From: Myceligenerans crystallogenes
GTDB taxonomy: Bacteria; Actinomycetota; Actinomycetes; Actinomycetales; Cellulomonadaceae
Direction of reading: 5' to 3'
Assembly: GCF_039529775.1 (NCBI RefSeq)
Contig: NZ_BAAANL010000002.1
Span: forward strand, 496,001 to 560,000
DNA length: 64,000 nt
Positions 16,783-26,267 of the stretch are shown piece after piece (within the stretch, counting starts at the first letter, position 1; each line of letters opens with the position of its first letter). The translations under genes and the position numbers were made by a program. The notes under the pieces are model-generated. The model was given only the letters and a program-made list of their open reading frames with translations. It did no database searches and was not told the DNA's origin.

Positions 16783-18107
16783 GCGGCCGCCTTCCTCGTT
16801 CCGGCGACGACGCCGTCGGGTGCGTACACGGCCAGCGGGAACAGGCCGTTCGGCGTCCACTCGGCCACGACCGGGCAGGCCTCGCCGCCGGCCGCCGCGA
16901 GCATGTCCCACGGGGTGCTCAGCCGGTCGAGCGGGACGCTCACGCCGTCGCCCTCCAGGCGCCACGGCGTCCCGGTGCGCAGCACCGCTCGTACGACCAC
17001 CGGGTAGCGGTCGAGCCACGGGTCCGTGCCGATCGCGACGGCGAGCTCGTCGAAGGCGTCCGGCAGCGGGACGGACGACGGCGCGGGCTCCTCGGCCTGG
17101 ATCGTCGCGTACCGTTCCCGGACCAGGGCCCGCAGGGGCAGCGCACCCGGGTAGAAGCACAGGCCGGCGTCGAGGGTCGTGCCGGGGACCAGATCCACCG
17201 GCAGCGCCTGGTTCCCCGCCGCGAACGACAGCACGAGCGCGGGACGCCCGGTGTTCCGGCCACGCAGCCAGACGGCGCGGGCGGTCAGCGTGTCGTCCTG
17301 GGTGTCACGCATGCCCAGCACGTCCCAGGTGTCCCGGACCGGCGTGCCCGCCAGGACGTCGTCGGACCCGGGAACGAGGCCCAGGCGCGAACGGACGGTG
17401 TCCGCGAGCGGGCCGGGAAGCTCGTCGACGCGCTCGGCGGCGGAGACGAGCAGCCGCAGCAGGCCGAGTTCGCCGAGCAGGCGTTCCTCCCAGCCGTTGC
17501 CCGACGACGCCGCCGAGCCGCACCGGCGCACGGCGGCGGCCAGCCCGGGTGCCTGGGCGTCGACGAGCCGGGCGGCGACGTCGTCGAACACGCCGTAGCC
17601 CGCCCTGCCGAGGCCGGCGATACCGCCGGCGGCCTGGTCGTCGAGCCAGCGGGCGAGATCCGCGACGCCCTGCGCGACGCGCTCGGCGCGCGCCTCCGCG
17701 CGACGGCGTGACGCCGCCTCCTGCTCCTCGGTGCGCGGCGCGGACTCGCGCGCCTCCTTCTGCTCCGCGCGGGCGGTGCGCTGCTTCAGCCACTCGGCGG
17801 CGAACTGCGCGGGCTCCGCCTGCTCCGCGACCTTCCCCTCGCTCCACCGCAGCAGCAGCGCGATCGCATGCTTGCAGGGAAACTTGCGGCTCGGGCACGA
17901 GCACTTGTACGCGGGCTCGTCCAGGTCGATGCACACCTGGTACGGCTTCTTCCCCGACCCGGCGCACTCACCCCACAGCGCGGCGGATCCCCCGCCGCAG
18001 CCGTCGTTCGACCACCCGGTGCCCGCCACCAGCTTCCGCGCCGCCGCAAGCGCCTTGGCATCCGGCGCCACCGCCTCCACCTGCGCAGACGTCCATTTTC
18101 CGTCCAT
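16779..18107 (-). CDS. SWIM zinc finger protein, first gene of operon
   Basis: The protein has 442 residues. Near residue 75 lies a SWIM finger, CSCPSRKFPCKH (CxC...CxH), a zinc-binding module that contacts nucleic acid or protein. It is preceded by a Gly-rich segment and followed by a Lys/Glu/Arg coiled region (about residues 95-145). The C-terminal 250 residues are a mixed domain I do not recognise. It heads a five-gene operon with four successive 4-bp overlaps, and diverges from the helicase gene 135 bp away. SWIM proteins in such operons may recognise the target, but that is speculative. Confidence 0.87.
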   Translation of the reverse strand: MDGKWTSAQVEAVAPDAKALAAARKLVAGTGWSNDGCGGGSAALWGECAGSGKKPYQVCIDLDEPAYKCSCPSRKFPCKHAIALLLRWSEGKVAEQAEPAQFAAEWLKQRTARAEQKEARESAPRTEEQEAASRRRAEARAERVAQGVADLARWLDDQAAGGIAGLGRAGYGVFDDVAARLVDAQAPGLAAAVRRCGSAASSGNGWEERLLGELGLLRLLVSAAERVDELPGPLADTVRSRLGLVPGSDDVLAGTPVRDTWDVLGMRDTQDDTLTARAVWLRGRNTGRPALVLSFAAGNQALPVDLVPGTTLDAGLCFYPGALPLRALVRERYATIQAEEPAPSSVPLPDAFDELAVAIGTDPWLDRYPVVVRAVLRTGTPWRLEGDGVSVPLDRLSTPWDMLAAAGGEACPVVAEWTPNGLFPLAVYAPDGVVAGTRKAAA

Positions 18108-18231
18108 GGCCCCGAACTGTAGCGGGGGTCACTGACACGCCCGGGGCGCGGCGGTGCGGCCCGGGCGGGGCGGCCGAGCAGGTCGAATCGGCCATAGGCC
18201 TGATATCACAGGTAAATAGGTGTTCTTGGCT

Positions 18232-18245
18232 ATCGTGCTGTCGTG
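18232..18245 (+). promoter_or_regulatory. Leaderless promoter of the helicase-nuclease gene
   Basis: TATCGT (18232-18237) ends five bases before GTG 18243, in a locally AT-rich stretch, and no Shine-Dalgarno is present. TANNNT at this distance is the usual -10 element of leaderless actinobacterial genes. No convincing -35 is seen. Confidence 0.55.
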
Positions 18246-21149
18246 GCGCTCGACGACATCGCACCGGCCCCTGCCCGGAAGACGCTCGACCCGTCCCGGT
18301 ACCTCGTCCTGATCCGCAGAGGGGAACCCGGCTCCCCGTTCGAGGACAAGACCCACGAGGTCCTCGGTTTCCGGCACGACGGCGACCGCACGCACATCGA
18401 GCACACCCGCCCGGCCGGAAGCAAGAGCTACTCCTACCCGCAGGCACGCGTCCGGGTCCTGACCGATCCGGCCGTGAGCCCGCCGGGTCCGCGCCGGTAC
18501 CGGTTCCACGTGCACGGACACGGGCGCCCGATCCGGGCGACCCGGATCCTGACGTTCCACGACCCGCACGACGGGAGCACCTGGTTGCGCCCCGTCACCG
18601 GCGACGACCGCCCCCAGCGCGCACGCCACCACCTGGAGATCGCCAGGATCGCCGCCGACGGCGGGACCACCGCGAGCGCCGGGCCGGTCCTGCGGTACTG
18701 GAAACAGATCGTGGACCGTCTCCCGGACAAGGAGGGGCAGCCGGACCCGCTGCGCCGGCCGTTCGGGCAGATGCTGGAGTTCCTCGACGACGAGAGCGCG
18801 CTGTCCGCCTACCTGAACCGGCGCCCGGTGCAGGAGACCCCGCCGGACGGCGCGGTCATCTACCCGTTCGGGATCAATCTCAGTCAGCGCGAGGCCGTGC
18901 ACCGGGCGCTGACGCATTCGGTCTCGGTGATCCACGGCCCGCCGGGTACGGGCAAGACGCAGACGATCCTGAACATCATCGCCAACCTGGTGCGTCGCCC
19001 GGGCACGACGGTCGGCGTGGTGTCGTTCAACAACCCGGCGGTGGAGAACGTCGGCGAGAAGCTCACCGGCCTGGGCTACCCGTTCCTGATCGCCGACGTC
19101 GGCCGCAAGCAGAAGCGGGAGCGCTTCGCCGCCGGGATCGGCGAGCCCCGGGCCCTGCGCTCCGTGCACGTCGCCGACCACCGGCGGCAGGCCGGCGCCC
19201 GGGGTCCGGACGGCCGTGAGCCCGCCGGCCCGGCGTCGGACGCGAGACTGGCCGAGATGGACGCCGACCTCACCGCGCTCCAGGAGTACGACCGGGAGCG
19301 CGCCGAGAAGGCGCACCTGCTGGCTCAGCTCGAGGTCGAACGGCGCCACTTCCGCGAGCATCTCGACCGGCACGAGGTGCCGCCGCTGCAGGAGCTGCCG
19401 CTGCTGTGGACGTCGTCGCGCAGGATTCTCGGGCTCCTGGTCGACGGCGGCCTGGCGCCGCTCGCCCGCACGCGCCTCCAGCGGCTGACACGCTGGCTGC
19501 GCAGGTACTTCGTGCACGGGCTGGTACGGCCGCTCGACACGGCGGACATCGACGTCGTCCTGCAGCTGCAGGCGGCGTTCTACGAGGAGCGGACCGCCGA
19601 GCTGCGGCGGCGCATCGCGCGGCTCGACCGGTTGCTCGCCCGCAGGAAGTTCCGGGACCTCGGCGAGCGCCTGACCGAGACGTCGCTGGCCACGTTCGCC
19701 GCCGACGTCGCCGGGCAGCGCCTGCCGGCGCCGGACGTTCCCCCGGCGCCGTCGTACCGCCTGACACGGAACCTGCTGGAGGAGTTCCCGGTCGTGCTCA
19801 GCACGTGTCACGCGTTGCGGGACTCGCTGCCGCACGGGGTGCTGCTGGACTACGTGATCATCGACGAGGCGTCGCAGGTGGATCTGGCGACCGCGGCGCT
19901 GGCGATGTCCCTGGCGCGGCGGGTGGTCGTCGTCGGCGACCGGCATCAGCTGCAGCCGATCGTCAAGGAGGAGGTGGTGCGCGGCCTGCGGCCGCCGTCG
20001 CCGGACACGGACTACGCCACGCGCAGCATCCTCACGTCGGTCCTGGAGCGGTACGGCGACGCCGTGCCGGACACGCTGCTGCGGGAGCACTACCGGTGCG
20101 ATCCCGCGATCATCGAGTACTGCAACCGGAAGTTCTACGACGGTGAGCTGATCCCGTTCACGAAGTCACGGGCGGGGCTTCCGACGCCGGCGATGCTCGT
20201 GCACCGCACGCCCGAGGGCAACCACATGCGCGCGTCGCAGGGCAGCGGGACGTCGAACCAGCGGGAGATCAGCGTGTCGCAGCAGGTGATGGACACGTTC
20301 CTGGGCCATGTGCCCGCCGGCGGGCGAGCCGTGATCGCACCGTTCCGGCGGCACGCGGATCTGGCCGCCACGGATCTGCGGCCGCTGACCGACGCCGACA
20401 CCGTGCACAAGTACCAGGGGCGGGACAGGCAGGCGGTGGTGCTGAACACGGTGATCGACGAGACGTGGCGCGGGCAGCGCCGTCTCGAGTTCGTCGACGA
20501 CCCGAGGCTGGTCAACGTCGCGGTCTCCCGGGCGGTCGATCACTTCGTGCTGGTGACCGACAGCGACATGCTGCCGCGCAGCCGGAACATCCGGGACCTG
20601 GTGGAGTACATCCGCTACCTGGATCCGGGCGCGGTGGGGCAGAGCGACATCGTGTCGATCTTCGACCTGCTGTACGCGGAGTACTCCGAGCGGCTGCGGC
20701 CGCTGGCGCGGCGGGTCCTGAGGAACCGGGCGGACTCGCCGGCCGAGGACATCACCTGGACGGTGCTGGAGGACCTGCTGGCGGAGGACCGGTACCAGGG
20801 GCTGGAGATCGCCACGCAGTACCGGGTGAAGAACCTGGTGCCCGACCCCGGCGTGCTGACCGAGCGGGAACGGAAGTTCGTCCGGCACTCGCGGACGTCG
20901 GTGGACTTCCTGGTCTACAACCGGGTCGGCAACCGGCCGCTGCTCGCGATCGAGGTGGACGGCTGGGCGTTTCACGCGGACTCGCCCGAGCAGCTGCGGC
21001 GGGACGCGCTGAAGGACGAGATCCTGCGGAAGATCGGGCTTCCGCTCCAGCGGCTTCCCACCACGGGAGACCGGGAGATCCCGCGGATCCGCGCCGCCCT
21101 GGCCGCCGCCCTGATCGCCCGGCGGCCGGCCCCGCGAGCGGGGTCGTGA
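18243..21149 (+). CDS. Superfamily I (Upf1-like) helicase with C-terminal nuclease-like domain
   Basis: The protein has 968 residues. Helicase motifs are Walker A GPPGTGKT (about 232-239), Walker B IIDEASQ (about 540), GDRHQL (motif III-like), and the C-terminal motifs HKYQGRD and VNVAVSRA. A coiled-coil-rich insertion separates the first motifs. At about residues 880-940, SVDFLVYNRVGN ... LLAIEVDGWAFH ... KDEILRKIG looks like a Vsr/DUF2726-type PD-(D/E)XK nuclease. Helicase-nuclease fusions of this kind are common in phage-defence genes, but no partner gene is adjacent. It diverges from the SWIM operon and ends in a shared hairpin. Confidence 0.85.
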   Translation: MALDDIAPAPARKTLDPSRYLVLIRRGEPGSPFEDKTHEVLGFRHDGDRTHIEHTRPAGSKSYSYPQARVRVLTDPAVSPPGPRRYRFHVHGHGRPIRATRILTFHDPHDGSTWLRPVTGDDRPQRARHHLEIARIAADGGTTASAGPVLRYWKQIVDRLPDKEGQPDPLRRPFGQMLEFLDDESALSAYLNRRPVQETPPDGAVIYPFGINLSQREAVHRALTHSVSVIHGPPGTGKTQTILNIIANLVRRPGTTVGVVSFNNPAVENVGEKLTGLGYPFLIADVGRKQKRERFAAGIGEPRALRSVHVADHRRQAGARGPDGREPAGPASDARLAEMDADLTALQEYDRERAEKAHLLAQLEVERRHFREHLDRHEVPPLQELPLLWTSSRRILGLLVDGGLAPLARTRLQRLTRWLRRYFVHGLVRPLDTADIDVVLQLQAAFYEERTAELRRRIARLDRLLARRKFRDLGERLTETSLATFAADVAGQRLPAPDVPPAPSYRLTRNLLEEFPVVLSTCHALRDSLPHGVLLDYVIIDEASQVDLATAALAMSLARRVVVVGDRHQLQPIVKEEVVRGLRPPSPDTDYATRSILTSVLERYGDAVPDTLLREHYRCDPAIIEYCNRKFYDGELIPFTKSRAGLPTPAMLVHRTPEGNHMRASQGSGTSNQREISVSQQVMDTFLGHVPAGGRAVIAPFRRHADLAATDLRPLTDADTVHKYQGRDRQAVVLNTVIDETWRGQRRLEFVDDPRLVNVAVSRAVDHFVLVTDSDMLPRSRNIRDLVEYIRYLDPGAVGQSDIVSIFDLLYAEYSERLRPLARRVLRNRADSPAEDITWTVLEDLLAEDRYQGLEIATQYRVKNLVPDPGVLTERERKFVRHSRTSVDFLVYNRVGNRPLLAIEVDGWAFHADSPEQLRRDALKDEILRKIGLPLQRLPTTGDREIPRIRAALAAALIARRPAPRAGS

Positions 21150-21189
21150 CAGAGCGCCGGAACCCCTGGTGGAGTTCCGGCGCCCTGTC
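21148..21189. terminator. Bidirectional terminator between helicase and cmk-der
   Basis: A stem of 10 bp (GCGCCGGAAC / GTTCCGGCGC, 21154-21163 and 21174-21183) is extended by GACAG / CTGTC after one mismatch, with a 10-base loop. It begins at the helicase stop codon and lies 21 bp past the end of cmk-der, so it can serve both strands. Confidence 0.75.
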
Positions 21190-21210
21190 AGCCGATGGCG
21201 CGCGAGCCGG

Positions 21211-23478
21211 TCAGCGCCGCCGCTTCTCGCGGACGCGGACCGAGATCTCGATCGGGGTGCCCTCGAAGCCGAACGTCTCCCGGAGGCGGCGCTCGATGAA
21301 GCGGCGGTACTGGGCCTCGATGAAGCCCGTGGCGAAGATGACGAAGCGCGGCGGGCGCGCGGTCGCCTGGGTGGCGAACAGGATGCGCGGCTGCTTGCCG
21401 CCCCGCAGCGGGTGCGGGTGCGCGGCGACCAGCTCGCCGAGGAACGCGTTGAGCCGGCCGGTCGGGATGCGCATGTCCCAGGAGCCCAGGGACTTCTCCA
21501 GGGCGGGGACCAGCTTCTCCGTGTGCCAGCCGGTGGCCGCCGACACGTTCACGCGCGGCGCCCAGGCGACCTGCCCGAGGTCCTTCTCGATCTCGCGTTC
21601 CAGGTACGGGCGCCGGTCCTCGTCCATGAGGTCCCACTTGTTGAACGCCAGCACGAGCGCCCGCCCGGAGTCCACGACCTGCGAGAGGATCCGCTGGTCC
21701 TGCTCGGAGATCGGCTGCGACGCGTCCAGCAGGACGACGGCGACCTCCGCCTTCTCCACCGCGGCCTGCGTGCGGAGGCTCGCGTAGAACTCCGCGCCCT
21801 TGGCGAAGTGCTGCCGCCGCCGGATGCCGGCGGTGTCGACGAACCAGTAGGGAATGCCCTTGATCTCGACGAGCTCGTCCACCGGGTCACGCGTGGTCCC
21901 GGCGATCTCGTCGACGACGACGCGCTCGGCGCGCGCGATCTTGTTCAGCAGCGACGACTTGCCGACGTTCGGCCGGCCCACGAGCGCCACGCGCCGCGGC
22001 CCGGACGGACGCGCCGCGCCGTGCTCGGACTTCGTGGGCAGCACCTTCATCGCGGCGTCGAGCAGATCGCCCGTCCCACGTCCGTGCAGGCCGGACACCG
22101 GGAACGGCTCCCCCAGGCCCAGCGACCACAGGTACGCCGCGTCGGCCTCGCCCGCCGCGCCGTCGACCTTGTTCGCCGCCAGCACCACCGGCTTGCCGGA
22201 CTTGCGCAGCATCTCGACCACGCGCTCGTCGGTCGACGTCGCGCCCACCTGGGCGTCCAGGACGAACATCACGGCGTCCGCGAGCGACACGGCGACCTCG
22301 GCCTGCGTGGCGACCTTCGACTCGATGCCCGCGACGTCGACCTCCCAGCCGCCCGTGTCCACGAGCATGAACCGCCGCCCGGTCCATTCGGCCGGGTACG
22401 AGACGCGGTCGCGCGTCACGCCCGGCTTGTCCTCGACGACGGCCTCGCGCCGCTGGATGATGCGGTTCACGAGCGTCGACTTCCCGACGTTCGGCCGCCC
22501 GACGACGGCCAGCACCGGCAGGATCTCCTCCGGCTCGGCCTCGGTGACCTCCCACTCGTCGCCGAGGAGCGCCTCGTCCTCCTCGTCGAGCTCGAACTCG
22601 GCCAGGCCGGCCCGCAGCGCCCGCTCGCGCGCGAGGTCGTCCTCGGTCTGCTCGATCTCGCCGGCGACGGCGGCCGTGCTGGCGCCGGTCGCGTCCGTTT
22701 CGTCCGCCGTTTCAGGGACGACGACGCCCGCGGGCGTCACGGCCCCCGGCGTCGTCGTGCCCGGAACCCCCGTGGTCTCCGAGACGATCAGCAGGACCGC
22801 CTCCACCGTCTCCTCGAAGCTCAGCTCCGAGGAGTCCAGGGTGATCACGCCGTCGGCGGCCTCCACGAACTGCGAGACGGTCGAGTCGTCGCGGTCGCGG
22901 CGGATCACCTGGTCCCGGGTCGCGGCGACCGCGGCGTCGTCGGCCACGCCGTGGACGTCCAGCGAGCGGCGGCGCAGCCGCGCGTCCTCGCTCGCGGTCA
23001 GGAGGATGCGGACGTCGGCGTCGGGGGCGACGACGGTCGTGATGTCGCGGCCCTCGGCGAGGATGCCGCGCCCGCCGGAGAAGCCGCCGTCGCGTTCGGC
23101 GTCGATGGCGGCGCGCTGGCGGAGCTTCAGCTCGGCGCGCACCTCCAGGTTGGTCGCGACCCGCGAGACCGCGGCCGAGACCTCCGTGGCGCGGATCTCG
23201 GCCGACACGTCCTCGCCGTCCAGGGTGACCGACGGCGCCGCGGGGTCGACGCCCATCTCCAGGGGCATCGCGGCGACGTCGGCGGTCACGACGTCGGCGT
23301 CGGACAGGTCCGTGCCGCGGCGCGTGCACCAGACGGTGGCCGCGCGGTACATCGCGCCCGTGTCGAGGTAGGCGAGGCCGAGGCGCGCCGCGACCGCCCT
23401 GGACACGCTGGACTTGCCCGATCCGGACGGGCCGTCGATGGCGATCACCAGGGGTTCGCCGGTGGTCCTGCCGTTCAC
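21211..23478 (-). CDS. Bifunctional cytidylate kinase / GTPase Der
   Basis: This is a fusion of CMP kinase (about 225 residues) and the double-GTPase Der, seen in several actinobacteria. The kinase has P-loop IDGPSGSGKSS and GRDITTVV. After an acidic linker, Der shows G domain 1 (GRPNVGKSTL, DTGGW, NKVD), G domain 2 (GRPNVGKSSLL, DTAGI, NKWD) and a basic KH-like end (EISVRVREKRRR). It phosphorylates CMP/dCMP and assists 50S ribosome assembly. GAGGAG sits six bases before GTG 23478; an upstream GTG at 23511 overlaps the rluB stop and would add 11 residues. It is last in the parA-scpA-scpB-rluB run. Confidence 0.93.
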   Translation of the reverse strand: MNGRTTGEPLVIAIDGPSGSGKSSVSRAVAARLGLAYLDTGAMYRAATVWCTRRGTDLSDADVVTADVAAMPLEMGVDPAAPSVTLDGEDVSAEIRATEVSAAVSRVATNLEVRAELKLRQRAAIDAERDGGFSGGRGILAEGRDITTVVAPDADVRILLTASEDARLRRRSLDVHGVADDAAVAATRDQVIRRDRDDSTVSQFVEAADGVITLDSSELSFEETVEAVLLIVSETTGVPGTTTPGAVTPAGVVVPETADETDATGASTAAVAGEIEQTEDDLARERALRAGLAEFELDEEDEALLGDEWEVTEAEPEEILPVLAVVGRPNVGKSTLVNRIIQRREAVVEDKPGVTRDRVSYPAEWTGRRFMLVDTGGWEVDVAGIESKVATQAEVAVSLADAVMFVLDAQVGATSTDERVVEMLRKSGKPVVLAANKVDGAAGEADAAYLWSLGLGEPFPVSGLHGRGTGDLLDAAMKVLPTKSEHGAARPSGPRRVALVGRPNVGKSSLLNKIARAERVVVDEIAGTTRDPVDELVEIKGIPYWFVDTAGIRRRQHFAKGAEFYASLRTQAAVEKAEVAVVLLDASQPISEQDQRILSQVVDSGRALVLAFNKWDLMDEDRRPYLEREIEKDLGQVAWAPRVNVSAATGWHTEKLVPALEKSLGSWDMRIPTGRLNAFLGELVAAHPHPLRGGKQPRILFATQATARPPRFVIFATGFIEAQYRRFIERRLRETFGFEGTPIEISVRVREKRRR

Positions 23479-23507
23479 AGAGGTCTCCTCGCTCGTCACG
23501 ATGCCGC

Positions 23508-24428
23508 TCACATCTCCACCGAGGACATGAGCTGGCCCAGCTCGACCTGCCCCAGCACGCGCGTGCGGCCGGGCTTCAGCTCGCCCATCGCGACCGGGCC
23601 GATCCGCGTGCGGACCAGCCGGGTGACGGGGCGGTCGACGGCGTCGAACATGCGGCGCACGATGCGGTTGCGGCCCTCGTGCAGCACGACCTCCAGCAGC
23701 GACAGCTCGTCGGTGGCCTGCAGCACCTTGACCGAGTCCATGCGCGCGAGGCCGTCCTCGAGCTCGACGCCGTGGGTCAGGTCCTTGACGATGCGCGGGT
23801 AGATCGCGCCCTCGACGGTCACGACGTACGTCTTGGGGATCTCGTAGCGCGGGTGCGCGAGCCGGTTGGCGAGGTCGCCGTCGTTGGTGAGCAGCAGCAG
23901 GCCCTCGCTGTCGGCGTCCAGCCGGCCGACGTGGAAGAGGCGCTGGTCGCGGTCCTTGATGAGGTCGGCGACGGTGCGGCGGCCCTCCGGGTCGTGCATC
24001 GTGGAGACGACGCCGTGCGGCTTGTTCAGCGCGAGCGTGATCTTGTCCTGGTCGAGCTGCAGACGCATGCCGTCCACGTGGATGGCGGCGGTGGCGGGAT
24101 CGACCCGCACGCCGAGCTCGGTCACCAGGACGCCGTCGACCTCGACGCGGCCGTCGGCGATGAGCTCCTCGCACGCGCGGCGCGAGCCCATGCCCGCCTG
24201 GGCGAGGACCTTCTGGAGGCGGACGCCGTCGGCGACGTGGACGTCGCGGGGCGGCTGGCCGCTCCGGTCGTTGCGAGCGTTCTGCGGACGACGGCGGCCG
24301 GGGGCCTGCTGCGCACGCTTGCCCTGTGAGCTGCCCTGGCCCGCGCGGTTCGACGCGGAGGCGGCGGCGCGGTTGGCGGCAGGACGGTTGTCGTTGCGGC
24401 GGCTCCCGCCGCGGCTGTGCTGGTTCAT
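23508..24428 (-). CDS. rluB: 23S rRNA pseudouridine synthase, RluB-type
   Basis: The protein has 306 residues. An N-terminal disordered Arg/Gln/Asn-rich extension (about 60 residues) precedes an S4 RNA-binding domain (VRLQKVLAQAGMGSRRACEE). The RsuA/RluB catalytic domain has the nucleophilic Asp in GRLDADSEGLLLLTNDG. It should isomerise a uridine in 23S rRNA. ATG 24428 has AGAAGGA upstream. The position between scpB and cmk-der matches the actinobacterial order. Confidence 0.92.
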   Translation of the reverse strand: MNQHSRGGSRRNDNRPAANRAAASASNRAGQGSSQGKRAQQAPGRRRPQNARNDRSGQPPRDVHVADGVRLQKVLAQAGMGSRRACEELIADGRVEVDGVLVTELGVRVDPATAAIHVDGMRLQLDQDKITLALNKPHGVVSTMHDPEGRRTVADLIKDRDQRLFHVGRLDADSEGLLLLTNDGDLANRLAHPRYEIPKTYVVTVEGAIYPRIVKDLTHGVELEDGLARMDSVKVLQATDELSLLEVVLHEGRNRIVRRMFDAVDRPVTRLVRTRIGPVAMGELKPGRTRVLGQVELGQLMSSVEM

Positions 24429-24486
24429 CGGTCCTTCTCGGTTGGGTGAACCCGGCACCGTTCGGGGCCGGTTCTGGTTCCGGATG

Positions 24487-25182
24487 TCAGTCCAGGTTGT
24501 CGAGCGTGTCCAGGTCCGGGAGGTGGGGCGCGAGCGGGGGCAGCTCGTCGAGCGAGTCGTAGCCCATCCGCTCCAGGAAGTATCCCGTGGTGCCGAACAG
24601 CACCGCACCCGTGTGCGGATCCTGCTCCAGCTCGGCGATGAGGCCACGGGTGAGCAGCGTGCGCACCACGCCGTCGACGTTCACCCCGCGCACCGCGCTC
24701 ACCTGACCACGCGTGACCGGTTGACGATACGCGATCACGGCCAGGGTTTCCAGCGCGGCCTGGCTGAGCCTGGCGGTCTGGCCGTCCAGCACGAACCGGC
24801 CGACGACGTCGGCGTGGGCCGACGACGAGTAGATGCGCCAGCCGTCGGCGCTGCGCCGCAGCTCGAAGCCCCTTGGGCGCCCGCCCAGCTCGCCGCGGTA
24901 CTCGTCGGCGAGCTCGTCGAGCATGTCGCGCACCTCACCCGACGGGAGGCCGAGGACCGCCGCGAGCCGCTCCTCGGCGATGGGCTCGTCGGCGACCATG
25001 AGAACCGCCTCGAGGGCGGCGCGGGCGCCGCCGGGGAGATCGGCGACGTCGACGGCGGGGAGTTCCTCGGCGGCGGGGGCGGCCACCTCCAGGGGCCCGG
25101 GGCCCGGGGGCCGGGCCGGGTCCGGGGCCTCGCCCCGCGCAGCTGACTCCGCTGAGGCCGCGGTCTGGTCGATCTCCGTCAC
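24487..25182 (-). CDS. scpB: Segregation and condensation protein B
   Basis: This 231-residue winged-helix protein is the ScpB subunit of the SMC-kleisin condensin complex. Typical segments are LEAVLMVADEPI and LSQAALETLAVIAYRQPVTR, followed by VRGVNVDGVVRTLLTRGLI and GTTGYFLERMGY. About 45 acidic/proline-rich residues precede the domain. GTG 25182 overlaps the scpA stop (GTGA), consistent with coupled synthesis of complex partners. Confidence 0.95.
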   Translation of the reverse strand: MTEIDQTAASAESAARGEAPDPARPPGPGPLEVAAPAAEELPAVDVADLPGGARAALEAVLMVADEPIAEERLAAVLGLPSGEVRDMLDELADEYRGELGGRPRGFELRRSADGWRIYSSSAHADVVGRFVLDGQTARLSQAALETLAVIAYRQPVTRGQVSAVRGVNVDGVVRTLLTRGLIAELEQDPHTGAVLFGTTGYFLERMGYDSLDELPPLAPHLPDLDTLDNLD

Positions 25183-26267
25183 AGCGTCTCCTCGTGCAGG
25201 TCCGGCTCGTGCGTCTCCGGCGTCGCGGGTGCGTCCTGGTCGTCCTCGGCCGCGTCGTCCCGCGGAACGGCCGCGGAAGCGGCGACGTCGTCGGACGCCT
25301 CGTCCACCGCGGCGGCCGCCGCGCGCTCCGCCATGTCTTCCTCGTCGAACTCGCTGGGGCCGGCGTCCGGGTCCAGGTACTTGCCGCCGTCCGACGGGCC
25401 GGCGGCCCAGCGGACCGTCAGCTCGCCGAGCGAGGCGACCTGCTCGAACCCCACCAGCTTGTCGCGGAACAGTTCCAGGAGCGCGAGGAAGCGGGCCACG
25501 ACCACGAGGCGTTCAGCGCCCGCGGTGAGGTTGCGGAACGTCAGGACGCGTTCGGCGCGCAGGCGCCGGACGATGTGGCCGGCCTCCTCGCGCACGCTCA
25601 CCTTCGGGGCGTGCAGGTGGGTGAGCGACACCTCGGGCGGGCGCCTCGGCTGCAGGGCCCTGGCGGCGAGCGCGGCGAGCCGCGCGCCGTCGACGGTCCA
25701 CCTCAGCTCCGGCAGCAGCGCGGTGAACTGCGGTTCCAGCGGCGTCAGGCGCGGCACGCGGCGGCTCGCGGTGGCCAGGCGCTCCGCGACGATCTGGGAG
25801 ACCTGCTTGTAGGCGCGGTACTGCAGGAGGCGGGCGAACAGCAGGTCGCGGGCCTCCAGCAGCTCCAGGTCCTCGAGGTCCTCCTCGATGACGCCGGGGA
25901 GCAGGCGGGCGGCCTTGATGTCCAGCAGGGTCGCGGCGACCACCAGGAACTCCGACGCCACGCCCAGGTCCCAGGACGGGTGGTCCTCGCCGTTGTCCGC
26001 CGCCCGCCTCGCGGCCTCCTCGGCGGCGCGGATGTGGGCGACGAACTCGTCGGTGACCTCCGCGAGCGCCACCTCGGTGACGTCGAGCTCGTGCTTGGTG
26101 ATGAGGCTCAGCAGGAGGTCGAACGGGCCGGTGAAGTTGTCGAGGTGGACCTCGAAGGCGCCGGCGGTGCGCTGCGGGGCGGGCCGGCCGTCGGTGCCGG
26201 AGGCCGCCGCGCCCTCGGTGCGGATGTCGCCGGGTCCGGCCTCCAGGACCTCAGGCGGCGTGGCCAC
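25179..26267 (-). CDS. scpA: Segregation and condensation protein A (kleisin)
   Basis: This 362-residue kleisin subunit bridges SMC and ScpB in chromosome condensation. The hallmark N-terminal segment is FEVHLDNFTGPFDLLLSLI; VTDEFVAHI and LVVAATLLDIKAARLLP follow. The C-terminal 80 residues are acidic and low complexity. The GTG lies 17 bases inside the end of parA. Gene order and overlap with scpB support the call. Confidence 0.95.
   Translation of the reverse strand: MATPPEVLEAGPGDIRTEGAAASGTDGRPAPQRTAGAFEVHLDNFTGPFDLLLSLITKHELDVTEVALAEVTDEFVAHIRAAEEAARRAADNGEDHPSWDLGVASEFLVVAATLLDIKAARLLPGVIEEDLEDLELLEARDLLFARLLQYRAYKQVSQIVAERLATASRRVPRLTPLEPQFTALLPELRWTVDGARLAALAARALQPRRPPEVSLTHLHAPKVSVREEAGHIVRRLRAERVLTFRNLTAGAERLVVVARFLALLELFRDKLVGFEQVASLGELTVRWAAGPSDGGKYLDPDAGPSEFDEEDMAERAAAAAVDEASDDVAASAAVPRDDAAEDDQDAPATPETHEPDLHEETL

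Noticed and set aside
24429..24647. Upstream extension of rluB
   Set aside because: The in-frame extension overlaps scpB and lacks a start signal; AGAAGGA supports ATG 24428.
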